Source: Phoronis australis
Taxonomy: Eukaryota; Phoronida; Phoronidae
Assembly (NCBI GenBank): GCA_002633005.1
Contig: NMRA01000123.1
Location: 340,364-404,363, forward strand
Reading direction: 5' to 3'
Length of the DNA stretch: 64,000 nucleotides
Shown piece by piece: positions 59,181-64,000 of the stretch. Position 1 is the first letter of the stretch; every line of letters starts with the position of its first letter. A program made the position numbers and the translations under genes. The notes under the pieces are model-generated. The model saw only the letters and a program-made list of their open reading frames with translations. It did no database searches and was not told the DNA's origin.

Positions 59181-60654
59181 TAACTTGTCTATAACAAAAG
59201 TTTCATATACAAGCAGAGTATGTTTTCAATCTTAGCTAACTGGATAAAAATCTTCTATGCACAAGATTGGAGAATAAAACGTAATCAGTGTATTTAAAAG
59301 AAAATGGCGAACCGAACAACCACATATATACAACGGGAAACATGATGCACCGCAAATGAGATCAGAACCCACGCACTCCTTTTTTAACTTTTAAGGTAAC
59401 TCAATAGTTTTGAAAATTTGACAGTTTTTATTGAAACAAGTGTCGAAAAAGCCATTTTTGCAAGTTCAGCATGAAAACGAGGCTTGTGTAAGAAAAATCA
59501 AAAGATGACATATCCAGGGGGTAGCCCAAACCATCATAAAGCTTCAAAAAATCTGTGACGGTCACATTTTTTGCTTAAATTTAATGAGGGCTCGGGCTAC
59601 TCCTAGATACAGGTATGCCTTTGTTGCTTTTTGAGACAAAAGCCACGTTTTCGTTTTCCTGCCGAATTTGCAAAAAAACACCAACTTGCAAGACTACTGA
59701 GGCATCTTGACTGGCCTTACAAGAATTAAGATTTCTTCGGAATCGCTTACAGGCTGATCTTGGGCATTTTCAATTGGAAACCAGCATATGGCATAGCATG
59801 TTGTAGAAGAAACTTATAAAGCGTGGTCTGCATGTATAACACAGTGTTACTCAGAACAGTTCCTAAAATACAATATATCAGAGCGTAACCTGTGTATATC
59901 AATAGAAAACACAAATTTTACTTTTCAACAGTCCTGTGTATTTGTTGTGAAATCCTCTCTTGTTTCTGATTTTTTCTAGGAGTTATGTAGTTAGTTCAGC
60001 GACAATACGTTCAACCTAACGAACTGTTTGCAATGCCTCCTTGAGCCATCACAGGGAAAGAAGCATGGTTGAATAAACTATGTATGGTGTGAATTTTCTG
60101 GATTAGTGTGCACCCAACAAGCTGTCCTTGTTTGGCAATTCTAATTTAAAGTGTATAAAACTCCCTGCTTCCATTATTTGTACATGCAAATCTACGTAAT
60201 GGCCCTTACGTCTGCACTCAACCATTTGCAGATACGACGTTCTTTACAGAACAATAATCCTTGATTTCAATACATAGATTTTTGGGACACCTTGTAATAC
60301 TTAAAAATTCTGGAGGATGTTATTAATAAATCCAAAATCTCGAAATATGTGTAAATGGTATTTTCAGAAACTGTACATCGTGCTGTCTCAGGTTATCTTC
60401 CAATGAGTATTTTGTCGGTATCTGAAGCTTTCCTCATTTAGTCTTCAGCGAAAAAAGTTGCTTTTGTAAGTTTCAACGATTAAAAGTACAATTACCAGGT
60501 ATACATCTAAATTTTCTTTCTTTTCACAGTAGAATGAACTCACGTGATGATTATAGTCATGAACAAAACATAATGTATGAACATGAAACATCAAGATAGA
60601 ATTGCGCGTCATTAATACTCGACAACCTAACAGCAGAAACAAGTGTTGACAGAG

Positions 60655-61310
60655 CTACCCAGTAAAACAGACTTGGCATTCATCCAGGTCTTCCAATAGA
60701 TCGGATCTGAAGTCGTTTCCGTCAACTGTTCGTGCGTCTCCGCCCAACAGCAACATCCACAGGAGGGAGCCATGCGAGAAGAGAAGACAATGACTGCAAG
60801 GGTACACCAGTTTTTTGTCCATCTGAAACTTTATGTCAAGAACGCTTTCGCGCAAATCTGGAGCTCCGTTTGCCTTTGTGTAGAGCCAAGCTATAATCAA
60901 TGTCTTAAGAAATATAACGTGACCAGCTCTCTTTATGGGAACCCGATGGAAGTGCCGATGATCCAAACTCATTCAGAGCAGACACCCACTGCATTGTAAT
61001 GTCATCGCATACAGCTTCTCCCACTAGATCACTTGCGTGTCTGCCAATACCCAAAGGAGCATGTATTTTGCCCAAGAAAGTGAGCAATATTGTGCATCCG
61101 TCCACCGAGCCGCTATATTGTACCAAACACGCCCACTCTTGCCGGGATGAGTTCACATTCGATAACTGGCTCATTTACATTACAGGTAGATCGTAAATGC
61201 TCTGTTACACTTCTTGTGCAAATCCCCGCTTTGAAAAGACCTCTTCGTGTGAGCATTTTGAAGGTCAATACCTTTTAAAACTGCACACTGCATAAGTCAT
61301 ATTTCCATGG
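60655..61310 (-). pseudogene. Broken coding copy of the same family (minus orientation)
   Basis: Minus-strand frames at 61174-60905 (NSSRQEWACLVQYSGSVDG, then LGKIHAPLGIGRHASDLVGE) and 60972-60655 align with the plus-strand copy at 58.3-58.8 kb. The two copies face each other as a large inverted repeat about 1.5-2.7 kb apart. The protein family is not recognised. Confidence 0.65.
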
Positions 61311-63249
61311 ACAGGAGGTTCTACTACTGTAACGCCACAAGGTTTCACATGCTGAAAATACCCTCTGTACTGATATTCTTATGAAAACTTTGTTACAAGC
61401 ATCCTGCCTGAGACCAAAATATTTGTAAACAAGACACTTCTACACGCTTAATAATGTTTCTACTACCAATTAAAGCTTCCGGTCACTTTTTGTGTTTAAT
61501 GAGCAATTACAACAAGTACATAAGATTTGACAACTAAAATGCGCATTTTTAGTTAATTTCTAAGCATAAAATCAAAAATAAAAGACATTTTTTGGTATTT
61601 ATTGTAGTAGGCTTTATTCACCGTCTATAGATTTCAAGTCATGTTGTTACAGCTTGTTATATCCTTAATGATAACTTACTTTGAGTTTAGGTGGCAAGAC
61701 AAAACGAGTGCCCCACAAAGTGGTTAATTTCGTTTTGTTGAAAGTCATACTGTATTCTTGGACTGAGACCAGTCTTAGATATATCATTGTTTGCCCAATA
61801 CCTGACCCTACTCTATACATCGAGGAAGAGTGGAAAAAATTATAGTTTCATACACAAAGTTTGCTACCATTTTTCAATCAAGGAACCACCCCTTCAACAA
61901 AAGTCCTAAGAAATTAACAGCTCACGTTTGAGATTTTATTGAAGGATTTTTGCCCGCATTTTTCAATGACTTATTCCTGGGCTGCGTCACCAATCAAGCA
62001 AAATTGTGAAATTGATTACAGCAAATTATATTGAGTAATGGATAAAAATCTGAGGAAGTTTTTTAATGTAAATTTCTGAGTTGCCGGGCTTTTAGCGTGT
62101 CGATCGGGTGAGTTCAAACGAACTTAATTTTCAGGGATGAATGTTATACATTCGTACACATTGTTAAATACCAGTCTCTCATCTACACTTATAAGCCCTG
62201 TTAACAAGAGATGTTATTTTAAGGTGATTTTTTGCATGTTTCAAGTGAAAATTTCGCAAGGGCATCAAAATAGACGGAGAGGTCAATGAGTGGATTATTG
62301 CAGATTGTTTTGTTCGAGGTGGATAAGGATCGCGTACACTGTTTTGGTTGCATAGGTCATAAATACTTGCCACTTTGCATGAACCGGAATCTTGTGCTTC
62401 AGGGCACGAGATCGAGCCTTTAACAACGACTCAAATATTCCACTCGTTCTTAGTTCTAGCTTTTCTACACTCCAATCAATTGTTCGTGAAATAGAGACGT
62501 ACATGTACAGTTTTCACCAAACCGCAATCAAGCTACAAAATATCAAGTCTTAGAGAAAACAAAAGTTTTAAGATAACTTTTCTAGAGTTTATAGCCCCTA
62601 ACGAATCGAGGGGCGCCCCAAACATAGGATCTATGATACCTTGCTGCGTGAATAAACACCACTCTTAGATGAGGAATCGGCTTGCTGAAGACGCACTGTT
62701 CGCCCTATAAGTGCACATACTCAATCACATAGGGGCGCAGCAATAAAAAAGTGGGCTGCTAAAGCCAACACCCCTCCTGTGGTGCACCACCTATAGACCT
62801 TAACTGGGCGGTGCAGCACTAAAAAAGTGGGGGGGCTATAGCCTACCAGCCCCCTATGGTGCTCGGCCCATTGATCACAATGTCTATTCACCATTTCCGG
62901 CAAACCTTGTTTGTCCAGCACGTGACTTCGATGTCGCCAGCAGAACGTAACTGGTTGCACACGTACAGTAGGTTGATTTTAAAATACCGTCAACTTCGTA
63001 CAAATTGATGTTAAAAGCAATCGACCACGCGAGAAAAAAGAAGGTCATCTACATACAGCACCACGTCACATACCATGGCAATCAATATGTGTCGTCATAC
63101 AACGTAGTACAGTGTACATGTATATCGTTATTAATAATTCCCCGTTACGTAAACATTAACGAAAAAATTAAACTATATGGAGACTAGCCGCATTCTTAAA
63201 CTGAGAGAAATGGGCGTGTTTAGATTAGTCAGGTGACGCTGCAAAAGGT
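61311..63249. other. Flank, nothing recognised except a short imperfect duplication
   Basis: At 62745-62870 a block of about 70 bases is duplicated (gcagcaataaaaaagtgggc and gcagcactaaaaaagtgggg, each followed by a g-to-a-rich 'gctatagcc/gctaaagcc' stretch). The rest is AT-rich with chance frames. Confidence 0.5.
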
Positions 63250-64000
63250 ACCCGCTCATCCAAAACCTTTACGGCTAACAGATGGCGCTTTTCATCAATG
63301 ACGTGTCATTTTATCGCTCAAGTAAGACTGTCTGCCACAGAATCTTAACCAAGAACCTTGACCTACATTCTGCTGCTGCTGACAGACTGTAACCACAGGT
63401 CACGAGAGTTCATGAACCAGACAGTGTATGTCCTGATGAGTGGCGAATTAATTTGTGTGGAAAAGAAATCTTTGTGTCCGACATTCCATGTTTAAAATCC
63501 CATTTGTAACAACTATTTATAACATATAATTAAGATGAAAGTGTTAATAATATACGCTGTTGTGGTTGCTCGGCCTAAACGCTGGGGTAAAATATATACA
63601 TGTATTCAATGAACGTGACCATGGTGAGGCTACTAAACCGGGCCCGGCCACTTTTCCGCCCGGCGAGATTTTGGCAACTTCACAACCATAATTTTAATTA
63701 GGTTGAAACATAACCACTATATTTTTTAAATTATGCTTGAATTGTACATGGTGATATACATGTTAGGTTTTATTCTCTGCGATATTTTCTTTTTCGTTCA
63801 GTGTCTCGTTAGCCAACAACACTGAGCCCAGCAGACCGGACTGGCTGTGGCACGACACGGCACCTGATGGTTCACCAAGTAGAAACACAAGATTCAGTTC
63901 ACACAAGAATGTCACATGACTGTAAGCAGCGCTGCCTGTTAGTAAAGCATCATTGCATCCAGCGCCATCTGTTTGCCGTAAAGGTTTTGGATGAGCGGGT
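63250..64000. mobile_element. TIR element of about 750 bp ending at the window edge
   Basis: The left end ACCCGCTCATCCAAAACC, then TTTACGGCTAACAGATGGCG, is inverted almost exactly at 63961-64000 (CGCCATCTGTTTGCCGTAAA, then GGTTTTGGATGAGCGGGT). About 40 bases match with one difference. The interior is AT-rich and non-coding, so it is probably a non-autonomous element. The right target duplication lies outside the window. Confidence 0.9.

Overview
The window is eukaryotic, from an animal with an intron-rich genome. Coding DNA comes as short minus-strand exons with GT-AG borders, separated by introns of 0.3 to 13 kb that are full of decayed transposons. The families present (Ty3/Gypsy, a non-LTR LINE, mariner, many short terminal-inverted-repeat elements) and the very frequent octamer TACATGTA suggest a marine invertebrate. 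I cannot name the phylum from the sequence alone. One-base N gaps and a 118-base N run show this is a draft assembly.

One gene dominates. It runs right to left from about 55.0 kb to beyond the left edge, and I can place 18 exons (5188 coding bases, about 1729 codons). First come seven exons for immunoglobulin domains (55.0-25.8 kb). They look most like Ig2, Ig3, Ig4 and Ig6 of the L1CAM/neuroglian family, three of them split over two exons as is usual there. Next come ten exons (25.5-4.1 kb), each a single six-cysteine PAN/Apple-like domain, every one in phase 1-1. Last is one exon of at least 1.59 kb (1591 to the edge) with a transmembrane helix, a basic stop-transfer stretch and a long cytoplasmic tail of about eight alternating helical repeats. 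All 18 exons join in frame. The predicted product is a type I membrane protein: L1-like Ig head, PAN array in place of the expected fibronectin III domains, membrane helix, helical-repeat tail. I do not recognise this arrangement. The signal peptide, Ig1 and Ig5 were not found, and the C-terminus lies outside the window.

The introns and the 55-64 kb flank hold mobile DNA. They include nested TIR elements at 5.6-6.8 kb, MITE families present twice, a LINE remnant at 23 kb and a TIR element at 30.9-31.8 kb. A gutted Gypsy element at 33.5-37.3 kb carries a long hairpin. There is a pogo-like remnant at 43.4-44.2 kb and a TIR transposon family at 45-50 kb, with relatives at 58-61 kb. A dead mariner lies at 53.4-54.3 kb and a TIR element closes the window at 63.25-64.0 kb. 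Several contain broken coding sequence; none looks intact. I found no second host gene that I can support.

Two cautions. A 354-base near-identical duplication around the N at 15273 copies part of a PAN exon and is probably an uncollapsed haplotype. All gene structure here was read by eye from splice sites, phase and protein pattern, without transcripts or database searches.
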